NCBI GenBank assembly: GCA_028281445.1
Contig: JANQJW010000020.1
Span: 1 to 39,933 of the forward strand
DNA length: 39,933 nucleotides
Reading direction: 5' to 3'
From: Planctomycetota bacterium
Lineage (GTDB): Bacteria; Planctomycetota; PLA2; JAEUHO01
Part shown: positions 22,027 to 30,364 of the stretch, piece after piece
Position numbering within the stretch: position 1 is the first letter of the stretch
Layout: the number at the start of each line of letters is the position of its first letter
Translations under genes and position numbers: made by a program
Notes under the pieces: generated by a model
Seen by the model: only the letters and a program-made list of their open reading frames with translations
What the model was told of the DNA's origin: nothing
Databases searched by the model: none

Positions 22027-24741
22027 TTATGCGGGCGCGGCCTCCGGTGCTCGCGCGGTGCGGTCTGCCTCCCAGCCCCACGCGCCGACCAGGGTGGCGC
22101 AGACAAGCAGCAGGATCACCTCGCCGACGGCGTACGCGTACACCGTGTAGGCGTGGGTCACCCACCAGGATTGACGCCACCAGGCCCATAGCGCTGTGGC
22201 GATGGCGGCGCCCCGCGCAGAGAAGGACACGACGAGGTCGCCCAGCACGCACCGCATGGAGCCCTGCATGACGCCTCGCGTTTGCTGGAGCGCGTAGCTC
22301 AGCGCAGCGAGGATCAGCACCCAGGGCATTGCCATGCGCAGCGCCATCTGCAGCGTCGCGACGATGACCTGCCACGTGATGACGGCGCCGCCCGCGGCGT
22401 CGAGCGCCCGTGCTTCGTTGTCCCCCAGACCGGCGAAAGCCTGGCCTACATCCAGCGTCGAGAAGCTCTCCTCGAACCCCATCGCGTGGAAGATCGCCGT
22501 GCGCAAGGCGAGGATGCCGACCGCGAGCCATGCAAGGCCGATGCGCGTACGCGGCGCCTCGATGCGCGCAGCGAGGGCGGCACCCAGGGCCGCGACGGCA
22601 AAGACCGCAAACTCGGCGTCCATGACCGAAAGCCGCCGCGCAAGCGCAAGCGCCGCGAGGATGCGCACCAGGAGCCGGCCGTGCGCCGAACCGAACCGCA
22701 ACGACCACACCAACGCGAGGACCCCGGCGATGCTCGCCCCCATGCCGACGGCGAGCGGGGCGTCGCGGTTCGTCCGCATGACATACGCGAAGACCGTCGC
22801 AACCACCGCGAGCAGGAAACCCACGGTGTCGCTACGTGGGATCCCGCGGGGCATGATGAGAACGACGACCGCGGCGGTGAGCGCCACGCCCACGCCCATC
22901 CAGACCGGGTCCTGCGTCGGGGTCGCGTTGATCCACACTTCGCCCGCGATCCCCTCCGCGATGCGCGTCGCCACGAACAACGTCAACCCGACCCCCGCGA
23001 GGAGCCAGCGCTCCCACGCAGGACGCGCCCGCGCGCCGGGGGAGCGCAGCATCAGCCAGACGACGATGCAACCCGCCGCCGCGTAGAGGATCATCACGTG
23101 GATCAACGGGTCGATGAACGGGCGCAACGTCAACGTGAAGCCGATCAACACGCCGCCGAACGCCGGGATGAGTCCGGGCGCCGCACGCACGCGCTCGACA
23201 AGCACCCGATAGAGCGCGCGCGGACGCGCGAACACCAGCGCGAGGAATCCCAGGGGAATGGCGAGCCACAGCGCACGCGTGATCGGCGTACCCACGCGCT
23301 CCGCACCCGCGAAGGACTCCTGGAGCATGAGCCCACCGGCAGTCAGGACGGGCAAGGCCCCAAGGCACGCCAGGGTCACCCCGCCTCCGGCCACGCGCCG
23401 TGGGCCGGCGGCGTAGAGGCTCACCACGGCCGCAAGGAGCACGAGGGCGCCCGCCACGGCAGCGGACAGGACCCCGAAGGCCAGCGCGAACCCCACGATG
23501 CAGAGCGTCAGAACAGCGGCCACCGGTCCCGGGCGCACGCGGCGCGACGTGGATGCAAGCGCAACGAGGACCATCAGCCAGAACGCCCCGATGACCAGGG
23601 CGGCGCTCGCGTGGCCGGTGGAGTTCGGGGCAAGCAGCGTGTTCACCCGATCGGTGAAGTCACGCAGGGTCAGTTCCGCACGTCGCCGCTCGATGAAGTC
23701 GACCGTCTCCCCGTGCAGGGAGCGCGCAACGAGGAGCCGCGCCTCCACGTAGCTGTCCAGCGCGTGCTCTTCCACCGCGGTCGGAAGATCCAGGAGCTCG
23801 ACGGCCGGCGGCGCATCGGCCAACGGCGGCTGTGGGAGGCCGAGCAACGCGCACACCGTCGGCGCCAGCGCGCACTGGTCGATGTCCGGGGTACGAATGC
23901 GCGCGACGTTGGGGCCGACGAGTGCAAACGGCGCTCGCTTGGCGTCGGTCTCCCCGCCCCCGTGGGTCCCCATCGGCGAGACGCCGTGGTCGGAAGCGAT
24001 CAGCACGGTGGCGTCGGGAAACCGCTCGAGGAAGGTCTCGACGACGAGGCGGATCTGCTCATCGACGACGCGGCACGCCTTCCAGTACTCACGGCTGCGC
24101 GCCTGCCACTTGTGCCCGGCGTGGTCCGGCGCCGTGAGGTGCAGCGTCACGCAATTGCTGCCGGCCGCGATGCGCTCGAGAACGTGCGGCACGGCCTGCG
24201 CGTCGCACTCGCCCTGGTCGATCGGTCCCTGGTCCGGGAACTGGAGGACGTCTTCCGCCGCGTAGTGCCTGCGGCAGAACTGGAACGCCGCCGCGTCGCC
24301 TCCGTGGGCGGTGTGGGCACCGCGCGCCGCGAGGTAACCGATGATGCTGCCCTCAACCGGCCGCGCGTTAAAGTTGCGAAAGCCGGTGAGCAGGTCGGGC
24401 CGCCTGCCCGTGAGGATCGCGCGCACGCACGGCGCGGTCAGGGTCGGCTCGCCGGCGATGGATGTACCCCACGCCCCGCGCTGCGCGAAGGCCTGGAACC
24501 ACGGCATCGCGGGATCCTCGGTGGCCCACGCCGTGGGCTCGCGGAGGCCGTCGATGATGACCAGGAGGAACGGCGCGGCCTTGTCGGTGCGCGCGCCAAT
24601 TTCGGGCAGCTCATGGGGCGCCGGACGGTGCATCCACGCCTCGAGCGCGAGCCGGCCCACGGCCATCAACCCGAAGAGGCCAAGGAAGAAGAGGAGCAGC
24701 GTCTTGCGCCGCCCGAAGGCCTGCGCCGGCGCGCGGCTCAC
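22027..24741 (-). CDS. Polytopic membrane phosphoethanolamine-transferase-like protein (alkaline phosphatase superfamily)
   Basis: A 904-aa protein. An N-terminal helix (residues ~14-33) precedes an extracytoplasmic alkaline-phosphatase-superfamily domain (~55-380), and a C-terminal half has roughly 12-14 transmembrane helices. Metal-site residues are visible: D64 in VIIDGLRE, threonines 100/102 in EPTLTAP as candidate nucleophile, D206 and H210 in TAPDHAGH, and D251-H252 plus H260 in ASDHGVSPMGTHGG. The domain order and motifs recall eukaryotic GPI ethanolamine-phosphate transferases (PIG-O/PIG-N/PIG-G) more than bacterial EptA. The likely reaction is transfer or cleavage of a phospho-head-group on a lipid or glycan at the outer face of the membrane. 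GTG 24741 overlaps the upstream stop (GTGA), so translation is coupled. Confidence 0.75.
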   Translation of the reverse strand: MSRAPAQAFGRRKTLLLFFLGLFGLMAVGRLALEAWMHRPAPHELPEIGARTDKAAPFLLVIIDGLREPTAWATEDPAMPWFQAFAQRGAWGTSIAGEPTLTAPCVRAILTGRRPDLLTGFRNFNARPVEGSIIGYLAARGAHTAHGGDAAAFQFCRRHYAAEDVLQFPDQGPIDQGECDAQAVPHVLERIAAGSNCVTLHLTAPDHAGHKWQARSREYWKACRVVDEQIRLVVETFLERFPDATVLIASDHGVSPMGTHGGGETDAKRAPFALVGPNVARIRTPDIDQCALAPTVCALLGLPQPPLADAPPAVELLDLPTAVEEHALDSYVEARLLVARSLHGETVDFIERRRAELTLRDFTDRVNTLLAPNSTGHASAALVIGAFWLMVLVALASTSRRVRPGPVAAVLTLCIVGFALAFGVLSAAVAGALVLLAAVVSLYAAGPRRVAGGGVTLACLGALPVLTAGGLMLQESFAGAERVGTPITRALWLAIPLGFLALVFARPRALYRVLVERVRAAPGLIPAFGGVLIGFTLTLRPFIDPLIHVMILYAAAGCIVVWLMLRSPGARARPAWERWLLAGVGLTLFVATRIAEGIAGEVWINATPTQDPVWMGVGVALTAAVVVLIMPRGIPRSDTVGFLLAVVATVFAYVMRTNRDAPLAVGMGASIAGVLALVWSLRFGSAHGRLLVRILAALALARRLSVMDAEFAVFAVAALGAALAARIEAPRTRIGLAWLAVGILALRTAIFHAMGFEESFSTLDVGQAFAGLGDNEARALDAAGGAVITWQVIVATLQMALRMAMPWVLILAALSYALQQTRGVMQGSMRCVLGDLVVSFSARGAAIATALWAWWRQSWWVTHAYTVYAYAVGEVILLLVCATLVGAWGWEADRTARAPEAAPA

Positions 24742-25487
24742 GATCCGAATCCCCGCTTGAGATAGAAGACCGCCATCACCACGAGACAGGCACCCGTCAG
24801 CACGCTGCCTGCGTAGACCCGGATCCAGTTGCGGGTGCTCACGCCGAAGATGCCGGCCAGGGTGAGCAACGTGCCACCGGCCAGGAGAACGAGCACGCCC
24901 GCACCGAGATGCACGTCGTCGGCGGCCCCGCCGAGCGTGCGCTGCACGAGGGCGTGGCTGTAGTCCAGCGCACCCGCCAGCACGACGGCCGTGCTGCCGG
25001 TCAGCAGGGAAAGGATCAGGATGGGGCTCACCGCGCGGCGGAAACGGTGAAAGAGGAAGTAGGCCGCCAGCAGGAAGCCGCAGATCGGCAGGCCGTAGAG
25101 CACGACGCGCGCGATCTGCCAGCGACGCTGCATGGCCGCATCGACTGGTCCGACCTTGGCCGCCTTGGCGTCGAGCTCCGCGTTGTAGGCCGTCGCGGTC
25201 CGCACCCACTGGATGAGGTCGGTGCCCGAGAGCTGCGCATCGGACGCAAGCGTATCGGCCAGAAGCGTGAAGTCGCGTTCCACCGCCGGGGTGATGTCGG
25301 CGCGGGCCAGTGCCCGGTCGAGGTCCTTGCGGACCTCACGCCCGAGCGCGGGCTCTACTGTGATCCACGCGAGAAAGAAACTGGCGCCGACGGCGAGGGC
25401 GGCGAGCGCGCCGGTCACGCCGGTGACGCGCACCCGCCCCGGGCGGCGGTGCGGCGGCTCTTCGGCAGCGGTCTGGGGCTCGGTCAC
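24738..25487 (-). CDS. Small polytopic membrane protein of unknown function
   Basis: A 249-aa protein. A short Pro/Arg-rich N-terminus precedes a first helix near 21-41 (GALAALAVGASFFLAWITV). A ~90-residue helical, mostly polar segment follows (VRKDLDRALARADITPAVERDF to QRRWQIAR), then four more helices: VVLYGLPICGFLLAAYFLF, PILILSLLTGSTAVVLAGAL, LGAGVLVLLAGGTLLTLAGIF and YAGSVLTGACLVVMAVFYL. No family is recognised. It is first in an operon whose next gene, the phosphotransferase-like protein, starts inside its stop codon, so the two proteins probably work together. GTG 25487 is chosen because GAGGGAA lies upstream; an extension to 25520 is possible. Confidence 0.7.
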   Translation of the reverse strand: MTEPQTAAEEPPHRRPGRVRVTGVTGALAALAVGASFFLAWITVEPALGREVRKDLDRALARADITPAVERDFTLLADTLASDAQLSGTDLIQWVRTATAYNAELDAKAAKVGPVDAAMQRRWQIARVVLYGLPICGFLLAAYFLFHRFRRAVSPILILSLLTGSTAVVLAGALDYSHALVQRTLGGAADDVHLGAGVLVLLAGGTLLTLAGIFGVSTRNWIRVYAGSVLTGACLVVMAVFYLKRGFGS

Positions 25488-25549
25488 GGTGCGCTTCCCT
25501 CGCGGACTCCGACCCCCCAATGTAGCCGGGTCCTACCGGAAAGCGTCTC

Positions 25550-25555
25550 TACGAT
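25550..25555 (+). promoter_or_regulatory. -10 element (TACGAT) upstream of the uvrA-family gene
   Basis: TACGAT is followed by 8 bases and the ATG at 25564, with no Shine-Dalgarno. The 76-base gap also carries TACATT on the other strand as a candidate for the leftward membrane-protein operon. Confidence 0.4.
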
Positions 25556-25563
25556 GGGCGCCC

Positions 25564-28254
25564 ATGCCGGCTGCCATCCATGTCCACGGGGCGCGCACCC
25601 ACAACCTGCAGGATCTCACGCTCGCGATCCCGCGCGAGGCGTGGACCGTGGTGTGCGGGGTCTCGGGCTCGGGCAAGTCGTCCCTCGTCGTCGACACGCT
25701 CGGCGCGGAATCGCGCCGGCGCTTCCTCGGCACGCAGCGCCGCGGTGCCTCGCTGGACCTGCCGCAACGCCCCGACGTGGACCGCATCGAGGGACTGCCG
25801 CCGGCCGTGAGCGCCGGCTTCGTACTGCGCGCCCCGAGTGCGCGCGAGACACTCGGCACGACCACCGAGGTGACGCACGCGTTGCGCTCGCTCTTCATGC
25901 GTGCCGCCGTCCCCCACTGCCCCACCTGCGGCAACCCGGTTGAAGCGCGCACGCGCGAGGGCATCCTGGCCGTCCTGCTCGCACACCCGCACGGCACGCG
26001 CCTCGTGCTCACGGCCCCGCACGGCACCGGTCCGGACGCACTCGAGGCAGCGGCACGCGAGGGCTTCGTGCGCGTGCGCGTCGGCAACGAAGCGGTCGAG
26101 CGCATCGAGGACGTCGACGCCGAGTCGATCGGGGCGGATGACACCCTCGACGTCGTGGTCGATCGCCTGATCGTCAAGCCGGAGGCCGCCGACCGCTTCG
26201 CATCCTCCATCGACCAGGCGCTCGCGATTGGCGGCGGTCGACTCACCGTGCTGCCGGCCCGCGCGGACGGCCCCGCGGAAGCGACGTACGCGGATCGACC
26301 GTACTGCGGCACGTGCCGGGTCACGTACCCGCCGCTGAGCACCGCGGTGTTCTCGTTCAACAGCCCGTCGGGCGCGTGTTCCACCTGCCAGGGCCGCGGC
26401 GTGGTGGCGGCGCTCGAGGACGACGACCTCCTGCCCGGCCATCTGCGACTCTCGCGCCTGCCAGGCCACGTCGGCCCCTCCTTGCCGCCCAAGGAGCGCA
26501 AGGCCTTCGCTCGGCGCGTCGCGGCGCTCATCGAAGAGTGCAAGGAAGGACGCAAGACGGCTGTCGCCTCGCTGAGCGCCACGCAACGCAAGAAGCTCCT
26601 CGGCCGGTCGGGTTCGCTCCGGGGCGCCGTCGAGAAACACGGCCGCGTCGACCGCATCGCAACGAAGGCCGCGTGCCCTGCCTGCGACGGCACGCGCCTC
26701 ACGCCGTACGCGCGAGCCGCCACGGTCGCGGGCGAGAGCCTGCCCGCGCTCGAATCACTGCCGCTCGACAGGCTGCGCACATGGATGCAGGAACTCCAGT
26801 TGCGCGAGACGGAAGCGGCGCTCACGGCGCCGGCCCGTGGTGACCTCGAGGAGCGTCTGACGTTCCTGTGCGACGTCGGCCTCGGCTACCTGACGGCAGC
26901 ACGCGACGCCGTCACACTCTCCACCGGCGAGCTACGCCGTGCCCGGCTCGCGGCCGCGTGCGCAGCGCGCATGAGCGGGTTGCTGTACTTGCTCGACGAG
27001 CCGTCGGCCGGACTGCATCCGCACGACCGCGGGCCGTTGCTCGGGCGCCTCCAGGCGCTGGTGAAGGACGGCAACACCGTGGTCTGCGTGGAGCACGCGG
27101 GCGACATGATCTTCGGCGCGGACCACCTGCTCGAGCTCGGCCCCGGCCCCGGCGCAGAGGGCGGCCGCATCGTGACGCACGGGCCGCTCAAGGACGTCCT
27201 GGACGAGGCGCCTGCCACGCTGGCGCTGCGCAACACGGATCTGACGCTGCGCGACGAGCCGCGCGACGCCTCCCGTTGGGTCGAGCTGGCCGGTGCAACG
27301 CGACACAACCTCCAGAACGTGAGTTGTCGGTTCCCCGCGATCGGGCTGACCGCGGTCACCGGCGTGAGCGGCGCAGGCAAGAGCACGCTTGCGCTCGAGG
27401 TGCTGGCACCGGCCGTACGCGCGCGCCTCGCCGGTGCGAAGCACGTGCCCGGTCTCGAACGGCTAGCGGGCATCGAGGCGTTCGATCACCTCGCCGTCGC
27501 GGGCAGCAGCGCGCCGCGTCATCCGCGTGCGACGGCGGGGAGCGTGTTGGGCGCGCTGGCCCCCATCCGCACGCTCTTCGCAGCCACGCTGGAAGCGCGC
27601 GCACGCGGCTGGAGCGCGTCCTGGTTCTCGACGAACGTCGACGGCGGGCGGTGCGATGCGTGCAAGGGCACGGGCTTCCGCACCGTTGCGCTGCGCGACC
27701 TGCCGGAGCACCGCGTGCCGTGCGACGTGTGCGCAGGCCGCTGCTTCCGCCCGGAGGTCGAACGCGTCCGCGTCAAGGGACTCTCGATCGCCGATGTCCT
27801 GGCCCTGCCGATCGGAGAAGCCGCGCAGGTCTTCCAGCACATCCCCCGCGCCCGTCGTCCGCTTGCGGCCGCGGCCGACGTCGGTCTCGGCTACATCCCA
27901 CTGGGTGAACCGACCACCCGCGTGTCCGGCGGCGAGGCGCTGCGGCTGCGGCTTGCGGCTGCCCTCGGGCGTGGGCGCAAGCGCCGCACGCTGTACGTGC
28001 TCGACGAGCCCTGCGCCGGGTTGCACCCGCATGACGTCGGCCATCTCGTCGAGGTGCTCTTGCGTCTCGCCGAGGACGGCAACGCCGTCGTCGCGGTCGA
28101 GCACAACCAGGAGCTGATCCGGCAGGCAGATCACGTTCTCGAGCTCGGCCCCGGCCCGGGCGAAGCGGGAGGCCGGCTCGTCTACGAGGGACCGCCCGCG
28201 GGTCTCCCCGATTGCGCAGACGCGGTCACGCTCGAGCAACTGCGCAAGGCCTAG
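25564..28254 (+). CDS. uvrA: UvrA-family excinuclease ATPase
   Basis: An 896-aa DNA-damage-recognition ATPase with two ABC modules. Walker A motifs are GVSGSGKSS (residues 32-40) and GVSGAGKST. Signatures are LSTGELRRARLA in the first half and VSGGEALRLRLA in the second. Walker B motifs are LLYLLDEPSAGLHPHD and TLYVLDEPCAGLHPHD. Zinc-module cysteines appear as CGTC...ACSTC and CDAC...PCDVC. A region like the UvrB-binding domain is present (PHCPTCGNPVE to VVVDRLIVKPEAADRFASSI). At 896 aa it is 40-60 residues shorter than typical UvrA, and the first signature has T for G. It may be a second, divergent UvrA rather than the main housekeeping copy. Start ATG 25564, TACGAT 8 bases upstream. Its stop overlaps the convergent lpxB stop. 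Confidence 0.88.
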   Translation: MPAAIHVHGARTHNLQDLTLAIPREAWTVVCGVSGSGKSSLVVDTLGAESRRRFLGTQRRGASLDLPQRPDVDRIEGLPPAVSAGFVLRAPSARETLGTTTEVTHALRSLFMRAAVPHCPTCGNPVEARTREGILAVLLAHPHGTRLVLTAPHGTGPDALEAAAREGFVRVRVGNEAVERIEDVDAESIGADDTLDVVVDRLIVKPEAADRFASSIDQALAIGGGRLTVLPARADGPAEATYADRPYCGTCRVTYPPLSTAVFSFNSPSGACSTCQGRGVVAALEDDDLLPGHLRLSRLPGHVGPSLPPKERKAFARRVAALIEECKEGRKTAVASLSATQRKKLLGRSGSLRGAVEKHGRVDRIATKAACPACDGTRLTPYARAATVAGESLPALESLPLDRLRTWMQELQLRETEAALTAPARGDLEERLTFLCDVGLGYLTAARDAVTLSTGELRRARLAAACAARMSGLLYLLDEPSAGLHPHDRGPLLGRLQALVKDGNTVVCVEHAGDMIFGADHLLELGPGPGAEGGRIVTHGPLKDVLDEAPATLALRNTDLTLRDEPRDASRWVELAGATRHNLQNVSCRFPAIGLTAVTGVSGAGKSTLALEVLAPAVRARLAGAKHVPGLERLAGIEAFDHLAVAGSSAPRHPRATAGSVLGALAPIRTLFAATLEARARGWSASWFSTNVDGGRCDACKGTGFRTVALRDLPEHRVPCDVCAGRCFRPEVERVRVKGLSIADVLALPIGEAAQVFQHIPRARRPLAAAADVGLGYIPLGEPTTRVSGGEALRLRLAAALGRGRKRRTLYVLDEPCAGLHPHDVGHLVEVLLRLAEDGNAVVAVEHNQELIRQADHVLELGPGPGEAGGRLVYEGPPAGLPDCADAVTLEQLRKA

Positions 28255-29597
28255 AACGAATCGAGCACCCACCCAGCGGCACGGGCGGCGACGCCGGACG
28301 CTTCGAGGCGCTCGCGCATGGACTGAAGGTCTTCCCGCGTGCGGTTCCACGCTGCCTCGTCGCCGGCGACCGAGAGGAAGTCCTCGACAAGGCGCGGGGC
28401 GAGGGCCTTGCGGAACGAAACGCGCTCCGGCACCGCCGCGCGGCAGAGGATGAGGTTGACGAGACAGATGTAGGGCGCGGTGATGAAGACCTTCCCCAGC
28501 AGCCAGTCGATGAACCCGACCTTGTAGAACGCGACGAGCGGGATCAGATCCACGCCCAGCTCGGCCGTTGCCGTGCCACTCGTGCAGAGCGCGCCGAGCA
28601 CCGGCGCGTCGTCCCGTGCCTCCGCGACGAGCTCGACGTTCGACGGCCGGCTGCGTGCACGCGCGGCGTGCGTCTCGATCAGCGCCTCGTGCTTTGCGTC
28701 TGCAAGGCGGACGACGAAGCCCGTGCCCGGCAGGCGCTCCTCGAGTGCCGCGGCCGCTTCGTAGAGCACCGGCACGCTGTTCTTGATCTCCCAGCGCCGG
28801 CTGCCCGGCCACAGCTCGATGAGGGCCGTGCCGTCCTCCGGGCGCTCCGGCGGCGCGCGCGGCGGATCGAGGGGAGTCTCGAACAGCGGATGCCCGACGA
28901 ACACAGTCGGGATCCCGGAGCCTTCGAACAGCGGCGGCTCGAAGGGAAACGTCGCCAGCAGTCGCTCGACACCGGCGCGCCAGCGGAAGATCCGCCACGG
29001 GGTGTGCGCCCAGGTCTGCGGCGCGACGAGATGCACCGTGCGGATCCCCCGCGCGCGTGCCCAGCCGGCGAGACGCACGTTCAAGCCGGGGAAGTCGACG
29101 GTGAGCAGGAGATCGGGCGGGTCCTCGCGAAACTGCGCGAGCGTGCGCGCGCACAGACGCCACCAGAACCCGAGCGAGGCGACGACGGGAAAGAAGCCCA
29201 CCGCCGTGTGTTGCATGAGGTCGAGGTCGAGCGTCGCGCCCGCGTCCGCGCACGCCGGTCCCGCGTAGCCCCGCACCGTGACGCCCGGCGCCTGCGCGCG
29301 GAGCTCGCGGACCACGGTCGCCGCGAGGCGGTCGCCGGACGCCTCGCCCGCGACGACGAAGACCGTCTTGTCGGCCAGATTGTCGGCGGCGATAGCGGGC
29401 GGCGTGGCCAGATCGTGCGCCGCACCCGCCAGACGCTTGCGCGCGCGCGCGCGGAGCCACGGGTTCAAGACCGGGGAGAGCGGGATGAAGACGAGAAAGG
29501 GAACCACGCCCGCGATGGTCTTGACCAGGAGCCAGGCCACGCGCAGGTGGTCGCCGAAGCTCGCGCGCGGTGCGGGGCGCTCAGTCGCCGGATCCAT
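28251..29597 (-). CDS. lpxB: Lipid-A-disaccharide synthase
   Basis: A 448-aa GT19 glycosyltransferase that condenses lipid X with UDP-2,3-diacylglucosamine at the inner membrane. Family blocks in order: VVAGEASGDR (81-90), LLTVDFPGLNV, APQTWAHTPWRIFRW, FVGHPLFETPL, ELWPGSRRWEI and CTSGTATAELGV, then the C-terminal YKVGFIDWLL...APYICLVNLIL. The glycine-rich GEASGD motif normally lies within ~15 residues of the N-terminus. Here a ~75-residue extension with a hydrophobic segment (residues ~18-45) precedes it, probably an extra membrane anchor. Its start lies 15 bases inside the upstream CPBP gene, so the two are co-transcribed. The divergent gene beyond is lpxD, another lipid A enzyme. Confidence 0.93.
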   Translation of the reverse strand: MDPATERPAPRASFGDHLRVAWLLVKTIAGVVPFLVFIPLSPVLNPWLRARARKRLAGAAHDLATPPAIAADNLADKTVFVVAGEASGDRLAATVVRELRAQAPGVTVRGYAGPACADAGATLDLDLMQHTAVGFFPVVASLGFWWRLCARTLAQFREDPPDLLLTVDFPGLNVRLAGWARARGIRTVHLVAPQTWAHTPWRIFRWRAGVERLLATFPFEPPLFEGSGIPTVFVGHPLFETPLDPPRAPPERPEDGTALIELWPGSRRWEIKNSVPVLYEAAAALEERLPGTGFVVRLADAKHEALIETHAARARSRPSNVELVAEARDDAPVLGALCTSGTATAELGVDLIPLVAFYKVGFIDWLLGKVFITAPYICLVNLILCRAAVPERVSFRKALAPRLVEDFLSVAGDEAAWNRTREDLQSMRERLEASGVAARAAGWVLDSF

Positions 29598-30237
29598 CGC
29601 TCTGGACGGGCGTCTCGCCGTAAACGAGCCGCTCGTAGTGCTTCCCGAGCCATGCGAGGTTCAACGCATTGACCGTGAAGTGCGCCAGGATCGGCGGGAA
29701 GACGCTGCCACTCGACTCCCGCAGGACGCCCAGCAGCAGGCCGGCGACGAGCGCGAAGAGCGGATACCCCCAGAGATCCTTGCGTGGGATGACGTGCACG
29801 AGGCCGAACAGGAAGGTCGTGCCGATGAGACCGAGGTGCTCCCACAGGGCGCCCCGGAAGAGCAGCTCTTCCCCCACGGCCGACATCGCCGCGAGGTAGA
29901 TCGCCTCCTTCGTGGAGATGGGGCCGATGATGCGTGCCAGGCCCTGGGCGCCGATCTCGACGGAGTTGAGCGCGCGCAAACCCACGTGGCAGAGCGCAAC
30001 GATCACGAGACCGATGCCGATCCCTGCCAGCGCGAGGCTGAAGGAGGGCAGCGCGATCCCGAGGAACGCCTGCGGCTCCGCCCGGCCGCCGGCGCGGATC
30101 CGGTCGAAGAGCGCGTACCCGAAGGCAAACAGGGTCACGATGCCGTAGAAGACCAGCGCCATCCGGATGATCGAGCCCCGCGCGGAGGCCGGCGTGGGCG
30201 GAGGAGGCGCGGGACTCGGGGAGGATTCGTCGGCCAC
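29581..30237 (-). CDS. CPBP-family intramembrane metalloprotease
   Basis: A 218-aa polytopic membrane protein of the Abi/Rce1-like group. All three catalytic motifs are present: GEELLFRG (E-E-x-x-x-R), FGLVHV (F-x-x-x-H) and ILAHFTVNALN (H-x-x-x-N). The N-terminus is a Pro/Ser-rich tail before the first helix. Family members cleave prenylated or membrane substrates in eukaryotes; in bacteria most roles are unknown. I use GTG 30237 because TACCCT lies 8 bases upstream and no Shine-Dalgarno precedes either candidate; the longer GTG at 30285 is possible. It overlaps lpxB, which suggests an envelope-related role. That link is inference. Confidence 0.88.
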   Translation of the reverse strand: MADESSPSPAPPPPTPASARGSIIRMALVFYGIVTLFAFGYALFDRIRAGGRAEPQAFLGIALPSFSLALAGIGIGLVIVALCHVGLRALNSVEIGAQGLARIIGPISTKEAIYLAAMSAVGEELLFRGALWEHLGLIGTTFLFGLVHVIPRKDLWGYPLFALVAGLLLGVLRESSGSVFPPILAHFTVNALNLAWLGKHYERLVYGETPVQSDGSGD

Positions 30238-30364
30238 GGCGCGCGAGGGTAGCAACCGACCGGCCCACCGACCCGACAAAGGCACGAAATCACGTCCGCC
30301 GTCGGTTCAGTGCAGTGGCACACCGTCCGTATGATGTCGCGCCGGACCCGAAGGAGCGGCCGCC
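30238..30364. promoter_or_regulatory. Divergent promoter region between the CPBP-lpxB operon and lpxD
   Basis: For the leftward operon TACCCT (30251-30246) sits 8 bases before the GTG. For lpxD, TATGAT (30330-30335) is a near-consensus -10; TTCAGT at 30306-30311, 18 bases upstream, is a weak -35. GGAG precedes the lpxD ATG. Sharing one intergenic region would let two lipid A genes be controlled together. Confidence 0.55.

Noticed and set aside
22282..24765. Plus-strand open frame of 827 codons
   Set aside because: Antisense to the phosphotransferase-like gene; extremely rich in Arg/Glu/His and without recognisable domains.
27463..29460. Minus-strand open frame of 665 codons
   Set aside because: Runs across the uvrA-family gene and lpxB in wrong frames; both genes are well supported by motifs.
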